Shown: positions 8,709-17,128 of the stretch, piece by piece
How positions within the stretch are numbered: position 1 is the first letter of the stretch
Layout of the letters: each line of letters begins with the position of its first letter
Assembly (NCBI GenBank): GCA_041690255.1
Contig: JAWLHU010000007.1
Coordinates: 62,001-126,000 of the forward strand
DNA: 64,000 nt
Direction of reading: 5' to 3'
DNA from: JAWLHU01 sp041690255
GTDB lineage: Bacteria > Bacillota > Sulfobacillia > Symbiobacteriales > Symbiobacteriaceae
Made by a program: the position numbers and the translations under genes
The notes under the pieces: model-generated
What the model saw: only the letters and a program-made list of their open reading frames with translations
What the model was told of the DNA's origin: nothing
Databases searched by the model: none

Positions 8709-9869
8709 GTGCTGCAACTGGCCTTTAAGAACATCCTGTTCCGGAAGATGCGGACCCTGCTCACCATCCTTGGCGTTGCCTCATCCATCACCCTGGTGAT
8801 GTTCATGAATGGCATCCTCGTCGGTACGGAGAAGAGCTACATCGGCTCCTTCGCCAACATGGCCGGGCAGATCCGGGTGCAGCCCAAGAGCGAGGCGCTA
8901 AACGGGAACTCCACCGACACGCTGCCGGTTGGCGCCTTCCTCGACCGGTCGACGATGGAGAAGATCCTGGCGGCGGCCGGTGGAACCGACCCAGCCCGTA
9001 CGTCGGCCGTGGTGGTGCAGACGCTGATCAACTCCACCGCCCCCAGCGTGCCGGCACCGCTGGTTCTTGCCGGAGTCGAGCCTGGCCACGAAGACGCCAT
9101 TCTGCTGGGCCTGGAAATGGCCGAGGGCGAAGGGAAGCTGACCGGTGAGCACGATGTGATTCTGGGCGCTGCGACCCTGAAGGAGCTGGCGAAGCAGACC
9201 GGCTCTACCCCTCGGGTGGGTGAGTTGTTCACCCTGCCTTCCACCCCCGGCGAGTGGCGACTGGTGGGGATCGGTCGGAAGCGGGACGCCCTGACGGACA
9301 CGCTTGCCGTGGTGCCGCTGAAGGCGGCGCAGCAGGCCTTCGGGCGGGGGGACACGGTCAACTACGTCACCCTGGGCTACCCCGTGGACGGCGTTCAGGA
9401 AGCGGCGGAGCGGTTGAAGGCCGAGCTTTCCACAGTCGATGTGGCCACGGCGGACGCCCTGCTGGAGGCGGTGGATAAGGGACTGACCGCCCAGCGAGCC
9501 TTCTTCCGGATGATTAACACCACCGTCTACCTGACTGCGACCGCCATCATCTTCATGGTCATGTACACCGCCGTGATGGAGAGAACCCGTGAAATCGGCA
9601 CCATGCGGGCGGTTGGCGCTTCTCGCTGGGCCGTGGTGGGCGAGATTCTGATCGAGGCGCTGCTCTTTGTCTTCACCGGTGCCCTGATCGCTTCCGTCAT
9701 GGGCTGGGTGGTGCTGGTGCCCCAGTGGGATTTCCTCAGCACGCCGGAGTATATTGCCAGCGCTGCGCAGACCCTGGGGGCCGCCCTGTTGGTTGCCCTG
9801 GGCTCGAGCCTCTACCCGGCGATCCGGGCCGCCCGTATTAACCCGCTGGAAGCGCTGCGCTACGAGTAA
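8709..9869 (+). CDS. ABC transporter permease, FtsX/MacB family
   Basis: 386 residues with the MacB-type layout: one N-terminal membrane helix (about residues 14-36), a large extracytoplasmic domain (about 40-255), and three C-terminal helices (about 268-290, 315-340, 350-372). The conserved RTREIGTMRAVGAS and PAIRAARINPLEALRYE segments are present. The GTG start is preceded by AAGGAGG at 8695-8701. The ATPase gene follows 13 nt downstream, so the pair probably forms an exporter or mechanotransmission complex acting on peptides, lipoproteins or antimicrobials; substrate unknown. Confidence 0.9.
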   Translation: MLQLAFKNILFRKMRTLLTILGVASSITLVMFMNGILVGTEKSYIGSFANMAGQIRVQPKSEALNGNSTDTLPVGAFLDRSTMEKILAAAGGTDPARTSAVVVQTLINSTAPSVPAPLVLAGVEPGHEDAILLGLEMAEGEGKLTGEHDVILGAATLKELAKQTGSTPRVGELFTLPSTPGEWRLVGIGRKRDALTDTLAVVPLKAAQQAFGRGDTVNYVTLGYPVDGVQEAAERLKAELSTVDVATADALLEAVDKGLTAQRAFFRMINTTVYLTATAIIFMVMYTAVMERTREIGTMRAVGASRWAVVGEILIEALLFVFTGALIASVMGWVVLVPQWDFLSTPEYIASAAQTLGAALLVALGSSLYPAIRAARINPLEALRYE

Positions 9870-9882
9870 GGAGGAGACCGCC

Positions 9883-10593
9883 ATGCAGAAGAACTTGATC
9901 GAGGCCCGCGGCCTCACGAAGGTATACAAGGTCGGCGGGGGAGAGGAGGTCCACGCCCTGCGCGGCGCAGACCTGACGGTGCCCGAGGGTGAGTTCGCCG
10001 CTATTATTGGGGCGTCCGGCTCCGGCAAGTCAACCCTCCTGCACATGTTGGGCTTCATGGACCGCCCCAGCGGCGGGGAACTGCTCTTCGAGAGCCGCCG
10101 GGTCGACCGGCTGAGCGACACCGCCATGACCCGCATTCGCTCCACCCAGATCGGTTTCGTCTTCCAGACCTTTAACCTGATTCCGTCCCTGAACGCCTGG
10201 GAGAACGTGGCCCTCCCCACCCGCTTCGTCCGGGGCATCAGCGCCAGGGAGCAGAGGGAGCGGGCCCTGGAGCTACTGGAGATGGTGGGGCTGGCCGATC
10301 GGGCCAACCACCGGCCGGGCGAGCTGTCCGGTGGGCAGCGGCAGCGGGTGGCGATCGCCCGGTCGCTGATCAACCGGCCCCGGCTCCTGTTGGCGGACGA
10401 GCCTACCGGCAACCTCGACTCGACGACCGGGACGCAGATCGTGGAACTGCTCGTACGGCTCAACCAGGCCGGTCAGACCATCGTATTGGTCACGCACAAC
10501 CCGGAGATTGCGGCGCTGGCCAAGGCGGTCTACCGCATGAAGGATGGGCTGCTCCGCCGGGTGACCGAAGGCGAGTTCACCGCAGCGGACTAG
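9883..10593 (+). CDS. ABC transporter ATP-binding protein, LolD/MacB type
   Basis: 236 residues. Walker A GASGSGKST, Q-loop FQTFNLIPSL, signature LSGGQRQRVAIARS, Walker B LLLADEPTGNLDS and H-loop VTHN are all intact. ATG 9883 is chosen because AAGGAGGAG sits just upstream. A longer open frame extends into the permease gene but has no start with a ribosome-binding site. It is translationally close to the permease and surely its energy subunit. Confidence 0.95.
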   Translation: MQKNLIEARGLTKVYKVGGGEEVHALRGADLTVPEGEFAAIIGASGSGKSTLLHMLGFMDRPSGGELLFESRRVDRLSDTAMTRIRSTQIGFVFQTFNLIPSLNAWENVALPTRFVRGISAREQRERALELLEMVGLADRANHRPGELSGGQRQRVAIARSLINRPRLLLADEPTGNLDSTTGTQIVELLVRLNQAGQTIVLVTHNPEIAALAKAVYRMKDGLLRRVTEGEFTAAD

Positions 10594-10660
10594 CGCAGCG
10601 GCAGGCGTGCTAACCAGAAGGGCGTCGCTCGAAAGGGCGGCGCCTGCTTCATGTACCCGA

Positions 10661-10725
10661 GTCTTTGAGCCGCGGTGGGAAACGGTCCCACGCCCGTAAG
10701 GGCAGGAGTGTCGAGCCCTACAGAC
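10661..10725 (+). other. Possible structured leader upstream of the amidase gene
   Basis: Two small perfect hairpins, GTGGGA/TCCCAC (10675-10691) and GCCC/GGGC (10692-10703), are enclosed by GTCT (10661-10664) and AGAC (10722-10725). A larger GCAGGCG/CGCCTGC stem lies just before (10601-10647) and may end the ABC operon. I could not match the leader to a known riboswitch consensus. Confidence 0.3.
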
Positions 10726-10819
10726 GAAACCCATAGAGCCATACAATCTAGCCTGGGCAAATTATTTTGGGAAAATGTCTTCGAGAGTTCGAACCAAATC
10801 GCGGAGGAATACGTATACG

Positions 10820-12799
10820 ATGATAGAGACACTCATCATCACCCCATCACGGTTGATGGTGCTGATCAGCCTCCTCCTGGCCACCCTCTTCTTGTGGCCG
10901 GCTGTAGCGAAGGCAGCACCGGAGGTCGTTACCGCCACCGACGTGACAGTCCAGGTGGAGGGAAAGTCGCTGCAGCAGCCTGTCCCCCCTGTGATCGTAG
11001 AGGGTCGCCTCTTGATCGGCGTCCGTGCCGTGGGAGAGGCAGTCGGTGGGCTCGTCGACTGGAACGCCGAGACGCGCCAGGTGACGATTACCCGTCGGAC
11101 CGACCAGGTGGTGCTCACAATCGGCGAGGCCGAGGCCCTGGTAAACGGACAACCCGTCCTGCTGGATGTCCCACCCTTGATCCACGAGAATCGAACGATG
11201 GTCCCCCTGCGGTTCATCGGTGAGGCACTGGGCGGCACCGTCAACTGGGACGGGGCTACCCGCACCGCCAACTTCCTCCGGAAGCCAACCCGGGTGACGA
11301 ACCTGACCTACACTCGGGGAACGGGGAAGTCGCTGATCAAACTCAGACTCTCTGAGCCGCTGATCAGCGTTACCCCGACGCCAGTGGGCAGCGACCTCAG
11401 CTTCAACCTCTATCCAGCTACCATAGCCGGCATGGAGCCCGTCCAGCCGGTGAGCGATTCCCTCATCCGCCAGATCGAAATGACCGAGGCCTGGCGGCAG
11501 GTAGTCCTCAAGATTGACCTTACCCTTGCGACCAGCTACCGCCACACTCTCTCAGCCGACGGGCTTGAGCTGACGATCGAACTGGATCACCTGGTGACGG
11601 GCATCGCCACCCACCAGGACAACCGCATCAGCACAGTCACCATCGGAGCGACGGGCACGGTGGCCTACAAGACCCTGAAGCTGAAGGAGCCGTACCGGCT
11701 GGTGATCGACCTGCCCGGAAGCCACCTGACAGAGGGCGTGCCGGCCAGCATGGAACTGGAACACCCCTTCATTACGAGGGTTCGCACCGCACAGTTCGAC
11801 AAGGAGACGGTCCGGGTCGTCCTGGACATGACCGCAGAGATCCCCGCCGAGGTCGTCCCGACTGACCAGGGGCTGCAGGTGCGGTTCGTGCCGCAAATCA
11901 CGGCGTTCAAGACCGATAAGCTCCAGGGAAAGACAAAGCTCACCTTTACCGGTTCCCTTCCTATGGATGCGACCATTACCGCTCTCCCCGAGAAGAAGCA
12001 GATCCAGATCGCCATTCCACAGGGGATGAGCGGGCTGAAGGAGAGCCTGATCAAGATTGCCGATGGCACCGTGGAGACGGTGACCCTGGCGAACACCCCG
12101 AGCAAGAACAGCAGCCTGATCACGATCCAGCTCCCGTACTACCTGGGGCACACCGTCCTCAGTAAGAACGGGGATTCAGATATCGCCCTGGAACTGACCA
12201 CCTCGCCGGTCTATGGCAAGCGCATCTGGATCGATGCCGGCCACGGCAACATTCCTGGCGGGAAAGATGATCCCGGCACGATCGGAGCAGTGCTGAAGCT
12301 CTATGAGAAGAATCTCAACCTGGCCGTCTCCCTGGAGTTGCAGAAGTTGCTCCAGTCAGCCGGCGCCACGGTTTATATGACCCGTACCGGTGATTCCGGG
12401 GTGGACTTCCGGGACCGCCCGGCCCTGGTGAACGCCCTGAAGCCGCCGGTTGACCTCTTCCTATCCATCCATCACAACAGTGCGGCATCGCCGACGGTTC
12501 GTGGTGTGGAGACCTACTACTGGACAACCAATCCCAAGTCCAGGCGGGTGGCCGAACTGGTTCATCCACAGGTGATCCAGGCGCTTGGATTCCCGGATCG
12601 GAAGATTCGCGCCGACGAGTTCTACGTGATCAAGGCGACCCTGGCCCCATCGATCCTGATTGAGCTCGGCTATCTCTCCAACGCGGATGAGGAGAAGGCG
12701 ATCGCCGCCCCGGGCTACCCGGCGAAGGCGGCTCAAGGGATCCAAAATGGGGTGCTGCAGTACTTCTGGCAGGAGATGCCGACTGCAACCGCAAATTAG
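10820..12799 (+). CDS. Secreted N-acetylmuramoyl-L-alanine amidase with AMIN repeats
   Basis: 659 residues. A signal peptide ends near AKA. It is followed by a copper-amine-oxidase-N-like domain (about residues 40-140), AMIN-type beta domains (about 155-415) and an Amidase_3 catalytic domain (about 455-655). The zinc ligands are visible as IDAGHGN and the E of NLNLAVSLELQK-type helix, with IHHN and the late ELGYLSN motif. It cleaves the stem peptide from muramic acid in peptidoglycan. ATG 10820 is preferred because GGAGGA lies upstream and the signal peptide then begins properly; an in-frame ATG at 10775 lacks a good site. Confidence 0.9.
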   Translation: MIETLIITPSRLMVLISLLLATLFLWPAVAKAAPEVVTATDVTVQVEGKSLQQPVPPVIVEGRLLIGVRAVGEAVGGLVDWNAETRQVTITRRTDQVVLTIGEAEALVNGQPVLLDVPPLIHENRTMVPLRFIGEALGGTVNWDGATRTANFLRKPTRVTNLTYTRGTGKSLIKLRLSEPLISVTPTPVGSDLSFNLYPATIAGMEPVQPVSDSLIRQIEMTEAWRQVVLKIDLTLATSYRHTLSADGLELTIELDHLVTGIATHQDNRISTVTIGATGTVAYKTLKLKEPYRLVIDLPGSHLTEGVPASMELEHPFITRVRTAQFDKETVRVVLDMTAEIPAEVVPTDQGLQVRFVPQITAFKTDKLQGKTKLTFTGSLPMDATITALPEKKQIQIAIPQGMSGLKESLIKIADGTVETVTLANTPSKNSSLITIQLPYYLGHTVLSKNGDSDIALELTTSPVYGKRIWIDAGHGNIPGGKDDPGTIGAVLKLYEKNLNLAVSLELQKLLQSAGATVYMTRTGDSGVDFRDRPALVNALKPPVDLFLSIHHNSAASPTVRGVETYYWTTNPKSRRVAELVHPQVIQALGFPDRKIRADEFYVIKATLAPSILIELGYLSNADEEKAIAAPGYPAKAAQGIQNGVLQYFWQEMPTATAN

Positions 12800-12854
12800 C
12801 AATACCCGACAACATTTTCGAGCCCCTTACTTTGCGGGTCCGGAAATGATGGTC

Positions 12855-12882
12855 GGCTAAGGATTAGCCGCTATTGGGCTAA
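12855..12882. promoter_or_regulatory. Palindromic operator candidate in front of the MarR gene
   Basis: GGCTAA-GGA-TTAGCC (12855-12869) is a perfect inverted repeat, and a third half-site GGCTAA follows at 12877-12882. The location just ahead of a MarR gene fits autoregulation. Confidence 0.5.
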
Positions 12883-12906
12883 TGACTACATGTGGGGGTG
12901 ACAGGT

Positions 12907-13356
12907 GTGCTTACAAAGCCTTCGATTGACCGGCACGTCGTTGAGATTGATGATCTGCTCCGGAGCGTGGGCGCTATCCTCAAGAAGCGTGGGCGCGACA
13001 TGCTGAGCAACTTCGACATCACTAACCCGCAATTCGATGCGCTCCTTGTGCTGCGCGAGTTTGGTGAGCTGACCATGGGGGAGCTGTGCGCCAAGATGTT
13101 CCTGGCGTGCAGCACGGCCACCGACCTGATTGACCGCATGGAGCGCAACGGCCTGATCGAGCGAATCCGGGACACCACCGACCGCCGGGTGATCCGGCTG
13201 AAGGTCCGGCCGAAGGGCGAAGAGGTGATCGACGAGGTACTCGAGGCCCGTCGGGGATACCTCGGATCCATTCTCTCCGAACTCGACATTGCGGATAAGG
13301 AGCGGCTGATTCAGTCGCTGGATCAGCTCAACTATCTCATGACTCGTGACATCTAA
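12907..13356 (+). CDS. MarR-family transcriptional regulator
   Basis: 149 residues with the MarR winged-helix layout: a helix near residues 45-55, a recognition helix around 65-80 (MFLACSTATDLIDRMERNGLI), and a wing with DTTDRRVIRLKVRPKG. GTG 12907 is chosen because GGGGGTGA ends 5-6 nt upstream; in-frame GTGs at 12892 and 12898 are possible. It is monocistronic, with a palindrome upstream and a hairpin downstream, so it probably controls itself; its other targets cannot be read from the sequence. Confidence 0.88.
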   Translation: MLTKPSIDRHVVEIDDLLRSVGAILKKRGRDMLSNFDITNPQFDALLVLREFGELTMGELCAKMFLACSTATDLIDRMERNGLIERIRDTTDRRVIRLKVRPKGEEVIDEVLEARRGYLGSILSELDIADKERLIQSLDQLNYLMTRDI

Positions 13357-13364
13357 ATGCTACT

Positions 13365-13398
13365 GCAGGGCGCCATCCTCCCATGGATGGCGCCCTGC
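13365..13398 (+). terminator. Strong hairpin after the MarR gene
   Basis: A perfect 14-bp stem (GCAGGGCGCCATCC with its complement) and a 6-nt loop. There is no T-run, so termination strength is uncertain. Confidence 0.6.
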
Positions 13399-13476
13399 GC
13401 GCGCAACCGCCGGCATGCAACTGGCGTCCAATCCGTAACCTAATGGGATCAAGCCCTTACTGCAGGAGGCGACAGT

Positions 13477-14310
13477 ATGTTCCGTCCCGGTACCAACGCA
13501 GCACAGCCGATTGGCTTCTTCGACTCGGGCGAGGGTGGACTGACCGTAGCCCGTGCCGTCGCCGACTTACTTCCCGGGGAGAACCTTGTCTACGCTTGCG
13601 ATACGGCACACTTCCCCTACGGCCCCCGACCGCTTTCGGAGGTCAGGGGCTTCTTCCTGCAGTTCATGGAATTCTTCGGGGCGCAGAACTGCAAACTGGT
13701 GGTGGTGGCCTGCAACACGGCGACAGCCGCTGCCCTGGATCTCCTGGAGAGCCAGGCTCTTCCCGTGCCGACGATCGGAGTGCTGCAACCTGGAGCCGCC
13801 TTGGCGGCACAGGTCTCCACCACCGGACGGATTGGCGTGGCGGCGACCCAGGGGACGTGTACCTCGGGGATCTACCCGGCCATGATCCGGCAGATCCGGC
13901 CCGATGCACATGTGGCCCAGGAGGCCTGCCCGATCCTGGTGATCCGGGCAGAGGAGGGCGTGATTACCGGACCGGAGGTGCGGGCGGAGGTAGAGCGCTG
14001 CCTGGCACCCATACTGGCGGAGCAGGTGGACACCCTCGTGTTGGGCTGCACCCACTTCCCGCACATGCAGGGCGTCATTGCGGATGTCGTGGGCCCGGGT
14101 GTTCGCCTGGTCGACCCGGGGGTTGCGACCGCCGACCGTGTGGCGGGACTGCTCCGACAGCAAGGGTTGGCCAACCACGGCCCGTCCGGAGGTATGCGAA
14201 CCTTCTACACCACTGGTGATCCCGCACGCTTTGTCGAGGTTGCGGGGCGGCTCTGGCCGGGCGGTGTGGCCAGGGCGAAACAGATTGACCCGATATCGAA
14301 GCAGGAGTGA
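13477..14310 (+). CDS. murI: Glutamate racemase
   Basis: 277 residues. Cofactor-independent racemase making D-glutamate for peptidoglycan. Both catalytic cysteine regions are present: VACNTATAAAL and LGCTHFP. The N-terminal GFFDSGEGGLTV phosphate/substrate loop is typical. The ATG is preceded by GCAGGAGG. It is the first gene of a four-gene operon with rph, the XTP pyrophosphatase and the phosphodiesterase. Confidence 0.96.
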   Translation: MFRPGTNAAQPIGFFDSGEGGLTVARAVADLLPGENLVYACDTAHFPYGPRPLSEVRGFFLQFMEFFGAQNCKLVVVACNTATAAALDLLESQALPVPTIGVLQPGAALAAQVSTTGRIGVAATQGTCTSGIYPAMIRQIRPDAHVAQEACPILVIRAEEGVITGPEVRAEVERCLAPILAEQVDTLVLGCTHFPHMQGVIADVVGPGVRLVDPGVATADRVAGLLRQQGLANHGPSGGMRTFYTTGDPARFVEVAGRLWPGGVARAKQIDPISKQE

Positions 14311-14318
14311 TACAACCC

Positions 14319-15086
14319 ATGCGGCAGGATGGACGGATACCCCAAGAATTGCGACCTGTTACGATCACCCGGAACTATCTGGCCCACGCCGAGGGCTCGG
14401 TGCTGATCGAGGTGGGCATGACGAAAGTGATCTGTGCGGCCACGGTGGAGGATCGGGTCCCGCCCTTTCTGAAGGGAAAAGGGGAAGGCTGGATCACCGC
14501 CGAATACGGAATGCTCCCCCGCGCCACAAACCAGCGCACGCAGCGCGAGGTGGTCCGGGGCAAGCCGTCGGGGCGGACCATGGAGATTCAGCGGCTGATC
14601 GGTCGGGCACTGCGCTCCGCGATCGACCTGAAGAGGCTGGGTGAGCGTACGCTCTGGCTGGATTGCGACGTGATTCAGGCCGATGGCGGCACGCGGACCG
14701 CATCGATCACGGGGGCCTTTGTGGCCATGGTTGATGCGCTTGACTCCATCCGTCAAAAGGGTATAATTGAACGGTTACCGGTGACCGACTACCTGGCGGC
14801 TACATCGGTAGGGATTGTAGATGGTACCCCGCTACTCGATCTAGCCTACGAGGAGGACTCGAGGGCCCAGGTGGACATGAACCTGGTCATGACCGGGGCC
14901 GGCGGGTTGGTGGAGATCCAGGGCACCGGGGAGGAAGGTCCCTTCTCAAAGGATCAGTTCGAGTCGCTGATGCGCCTCGCCGAAAGCGGGGTGGAGCAAC
15001 TCATTGGCATACAGCGGGCGTCGTTGGGCGCCCTGGGAGCGGAGGTTGATTCGGTTGTCCGCCAAGCGGTTGGTGCTCGCCAGTAG
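14319..15086 (+). CDS. rph: Ribonuclease PH
   Basis: 255 residues. Phosphate-dependent 3'-5' exoribonuclease that trims tRNA 3' ends. The characteristic N-terminus RQDGRIPQELRPVTI, the GEGWITAEYGMLPRAT segment and the IQADGGTRTASITGA region are all present. ATG 14319 lies 11 nt after AGGAG; an in-frame GTG at 14307 overlaps the murI stop but has no spacing to the ribosome-binding site. The gene order murI-rph-XTPase is common in Firmicutes. Confidence 0.96.
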   Translation: MRQDGRIPQELRPVTITRNYLAHAEGSVLIEVGMTKVICAATVEDRVPPFLKGKGEGWITAEYGMLPRATNQRTQREVVRGKPSGRTMEIQRLIGRALRSAIDLKRLGERTLWLDCDVIQADGGTRTASITGAFVAMVDALDSIRQKGIIERLPVTDYLAATSVGIVDGTPLLDLAYEEDSRAQVDMNLVMTGAGGLVEIQGTGEEGPFSKDQFESLMRLAESGVEQLIGIQRASLGALGAEVDSVVRQAVGARQ

Positions 15087-15645
15087 GAACCCGGGCAAGA
15101 TCCGGGAACTTCAGGCACTGTTCAAGGGGAAGCAGATTGAGGTCGTAGGGCTGGATCCCGCCGCCCCGGACGTGGAGGAGACCGGGACGACCTTTGAGGA
15201 GAACGCCCTTCTGAAGGCTCGGGCCGCCTGTGCGGCCTCGGGCCTCCCCGCACTGGGAGAGGACTCTGGCCTTGCCGTCGATGCGCTGGGCGGTGAGCCT
15301 GGCATTCACTCGGCGCGCTGGGTTGTCGGTTCGGATGCGGACCGCATGTACGCACTTCTGGATCGCATGGTCGAGGTGCCCGATGAACAGCGCACCGGTC
15401 GGTATGTGTCGGTGATCGCTGTTGTAACGCCCGATGGGCGGGAGGAGCTCTTCCGGGGTGAACTGGAGGGGCGCATTGCCCGTTCGCCGCGTGGGGACGG
15501 TGGCTTTGGCTATGATCCGGTCTTCGAGCTTCCGGAGGGGAAGACGACGGCGGAGATTAGCATGGCGGAGAAGAATGCGATCAGCCACCGGGCGCGGGCG
15601 CTGGCGAAGCTGTTGCCACGGTTGGATGCCCTGCTGGAGGGTTAG
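15055..15645 (+). CDS. rdgB: XTP/dITP pyrophosphatase (RdgB/HAM1 family)
   Basis: 196 residues. Hydrolyses non-canonical purine triphosphates (XTP, dITP) to monophosphates. Motifs seen are SRNPGKIREL at the N-terminus, the metal site GEDSGLAVDAL with GEPGIHSAR, and GGFGYDPVF. The start is TTG 15055, 9 nt after GGAGG (15041-15045), giving a protein of normal family length. It overlaps the end of rph by 32 bp, implying translational coupling. Confidence 0.93.
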   Translation: MSAKRLVLASRNPGKIRELQALFKGKQIEVVGLDPAAPDVEETGTTFEENALLKARAACAASGLPALGEDSGLAVDALGGEPGIHSARWVVGSDADRMYALLDRMVEVPDEQRTGRYVSVIAVVTPDGREELFRGELEGRIARSPRGDGGFGYDPVFELPEGKTTAEISMAEKNAISHRARALAKLLPRLDALLEG

Positions 15646-15647
15646 TC

Positions 15648-16142
15648 ATGGTCCGCATTGCGATAATCAGTGATACTCACGGCAAGTTCAAGAACGTGGG
15701 CAGGGCCCGCAAGGAGTTGGGGGGCCGGCTGGACTGGATGCTACATGCCGGTGACCACATTGCCGATGCCGCTCGCGTTGGGGTCAGTCTGGGCGTGGAT
15801 CCGTCCCGGGTTCGGGCGGTGGCTGGCAACTGTGACTATACGACACCGAAGCCCGAAGAACTCCTGCTCGAGATCGAGGGCGTGAAACTCTACCTGGTCC
15901 ATGGCCACAACCACGGGGTGAAGGCGGGCCTGCAGCGCCTTTATTACCGGGCGCAGGAGGTCGGCGCCCGAGTGGTGATCTTTGGCCACTCGCACGTGCC
16001 GGCCCTGGTCGATCTGGACGGGGTTATGCTCTTCAATCCGGGCTCACTGAGTGAGCCAAGGCGGCCCGGAGACCCGCCATCGTGTGGTATTTTGGAGATC
16101 GAGAATGGCGAGGTGAGGGCCCGGCACATCTTTTTCCCCTGA
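15648..16142 (+). CDS. Metallophosphoesterase, YfcE/MJ0936 family
   Basis: 164 residues, a single calcineurin-like phosphoesterase domain. Metal-binding motifs are intact: SDTHG, HAGDH, AGNCD, HGHNHG and FGHSHVP. YfcE-type enzymes hydrolyse phosphodiesters in vitro; the physiological substrate is unclear. The ATG lies 2 nt after the upstream gene's stop, with GGAGGG in front. Last gene of the murI operon; tRNA genes follow. Confidence 0.9.
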   Translation: MVRIAIISDTHGKFKNVGRARKELGGRLDWMLHAGDHIADAARVGVSLGVDPSRVRAVAGNCDYTTPKPEELLLEIEGVKLYLVHGHNHGVKAGLQRLYYRAQEVGARVVIFGHSHVPALVDLDGVMLFNPGSLSEPRRPGDPPSCGILEIENGEVRARHIFFP

Positions 16143-16204
16143 TGCCAGCATTTCGCTTTTGACATGGGCTACTCCATACGATATACTCACCTATGCGGGA
16201 TGAA

Positions 16205-16281
<77 letters not shown>

Positions 16282-16287
16282 ACTTAT

Positions 16288-16361
16288 GCGGGTGTAGCTT
16301 AATGGTAAAGCTCCAGCCTTCCAAGCTGGCTACGTGGGTTCGATTCCCATCACCCGCTCCA
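16288..16361 (+). tRNA. tRNA-Gly(TCC)
   Basis: Acceptor GCGGGTG/CACCCGC, anticodon loop CTTCCAA, T loop TTCGATT, CCA encoded. Confidence 0.96.
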
Positions 16362-16488
16362 TGGTTCCCTTCCAGGGCGACGCGGGGCATCGCCCTCTTT
16401 TGTTGGGAGGACCGCCACAGGTTTCGTCCCTGCACGCGCACCTTGTGTGCAGGTCGCTCATGTGCTAAACTATCCTGTGCGCTGATAG

Positions 16489-16564
16489 GCGCCTGTAGCT
16501 CAGGGGATAGAGCAACCGCCTTCTAAGCGGTTGGCCGCAGGTTCGAATCCTGCCAGGCGCGCCA
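16489..16564 (+). tRNA. tRNA-Arg(TCT)
   Basis: Acceptor GCGCCTG/CAGGCGC, anticodon loop CTTCTAA, T loop TTCGAAT, discriminator G and CCA encoded. Confidence 0.96.
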
Positions 16565-16590
16565 ACCTTCTCTTTCTGGTTTCGACATAT

Positions 16591-16668
16591 GCAGGCCGTA
16601 GCTCAGTTGGTTAGAGCGCCAGATTGTGGCTCTGGAGGTCGCCGGTTCGACTCCGGTCGGTCTGCCCA
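16591..16668 (+). tRNA. tRNA-His(GTG)
   Basis: G-1 at 16591 faces discriminator C at 16665, as expected for tRNA-His. The acceptor is CAGGCCG/CGGTCTG, the anticodon loop is TTGTGGC, and CCA is encoded. Confidence 0.95.
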
Positions 16669-16671
16669 TAT

Positions 16672-16746
16672 TGGGGCGTCGCCAAGCGGTAAGGCACGGG
16701 ACTTTGACTCCCGCATGCGTTGGTTCGAATCCAGCCGCCCCAGCCA
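16672..16746 (+). tRNA. tRNA-Gln(TTG)
   Basis: Acceptor TGGGGCG/CGCCCCA, anticodon loop CTTTGAC, T loop TTCGAAT, CCA encoded. Confidence 0.95.
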
Positions 16747-16792
16747 CCTGCAGCAGACTCCCGTCTTGCGCGGGAGTTTGTTGCCCTTGCAC

Positions 16793-16867
16793 GGGCCATT
16801 AGCTCAGGGGCAGAGCATCCGCCTTTTAAGCGGAGTGTCGTTGGTTCGAATCCAACATGGCCCACCA
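16793..16867 (+). tRNA. tRNA-Lys(TTT)
   Basis: Acceptor GGGCCAT/ATGGCCC, anticodon loop CTTTTAA, T loop TTCGAAT, CCA encoded. Last gene of the tRNA cluster. Confidence 0.96.
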
Positions 16868-16878
16868 TGGAAGAAGAA

Positions 16879-16898
16879 GGGGGGGCTGTCGCCCCCCC
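16879..16898 (+). terminator. GC-rich hairpin after the tRNA cluster
   Basis: GGGGGGGC pairs with GCCCCCCC around a TGTC loop. No T-run follows. Confidence 0.6.
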
Positions 16899-17070
16899 CA
16901 ATCTCAAGTGCATATCAGTCACATCGAGCAGTCCAGGGCAACCTGGGCTGTTTTTGCGTTTCAGGGCTCCCTCGTCGTCAGAGGGTTCGCGGAGCTGGAG
17001 ACAAGAGTCACCCCCGGAACATAGACAAAGGGAGACCTGCTCAAGGGGCGTCCAGAGCACAGAAAACCAC

Positions 17071-17104
17071 AAGCCTTCTTCTTCCGCGTGGGAGTGGAAG
17101 GCTT
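17071..17104 (-). terminator. Terminator of pepF (reverse strand)
   Basis: AAGCCTTC and GAAGGCTT flank an inner imperfect stem. On the reverse strand the hairpin is followed by GTGGTTTTC. It lies 25 nt past the pepF stop. Confidence 0.75.
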
Positions 17105-17128
17105 GTAGCTCTTTGAATGACAGATGGT

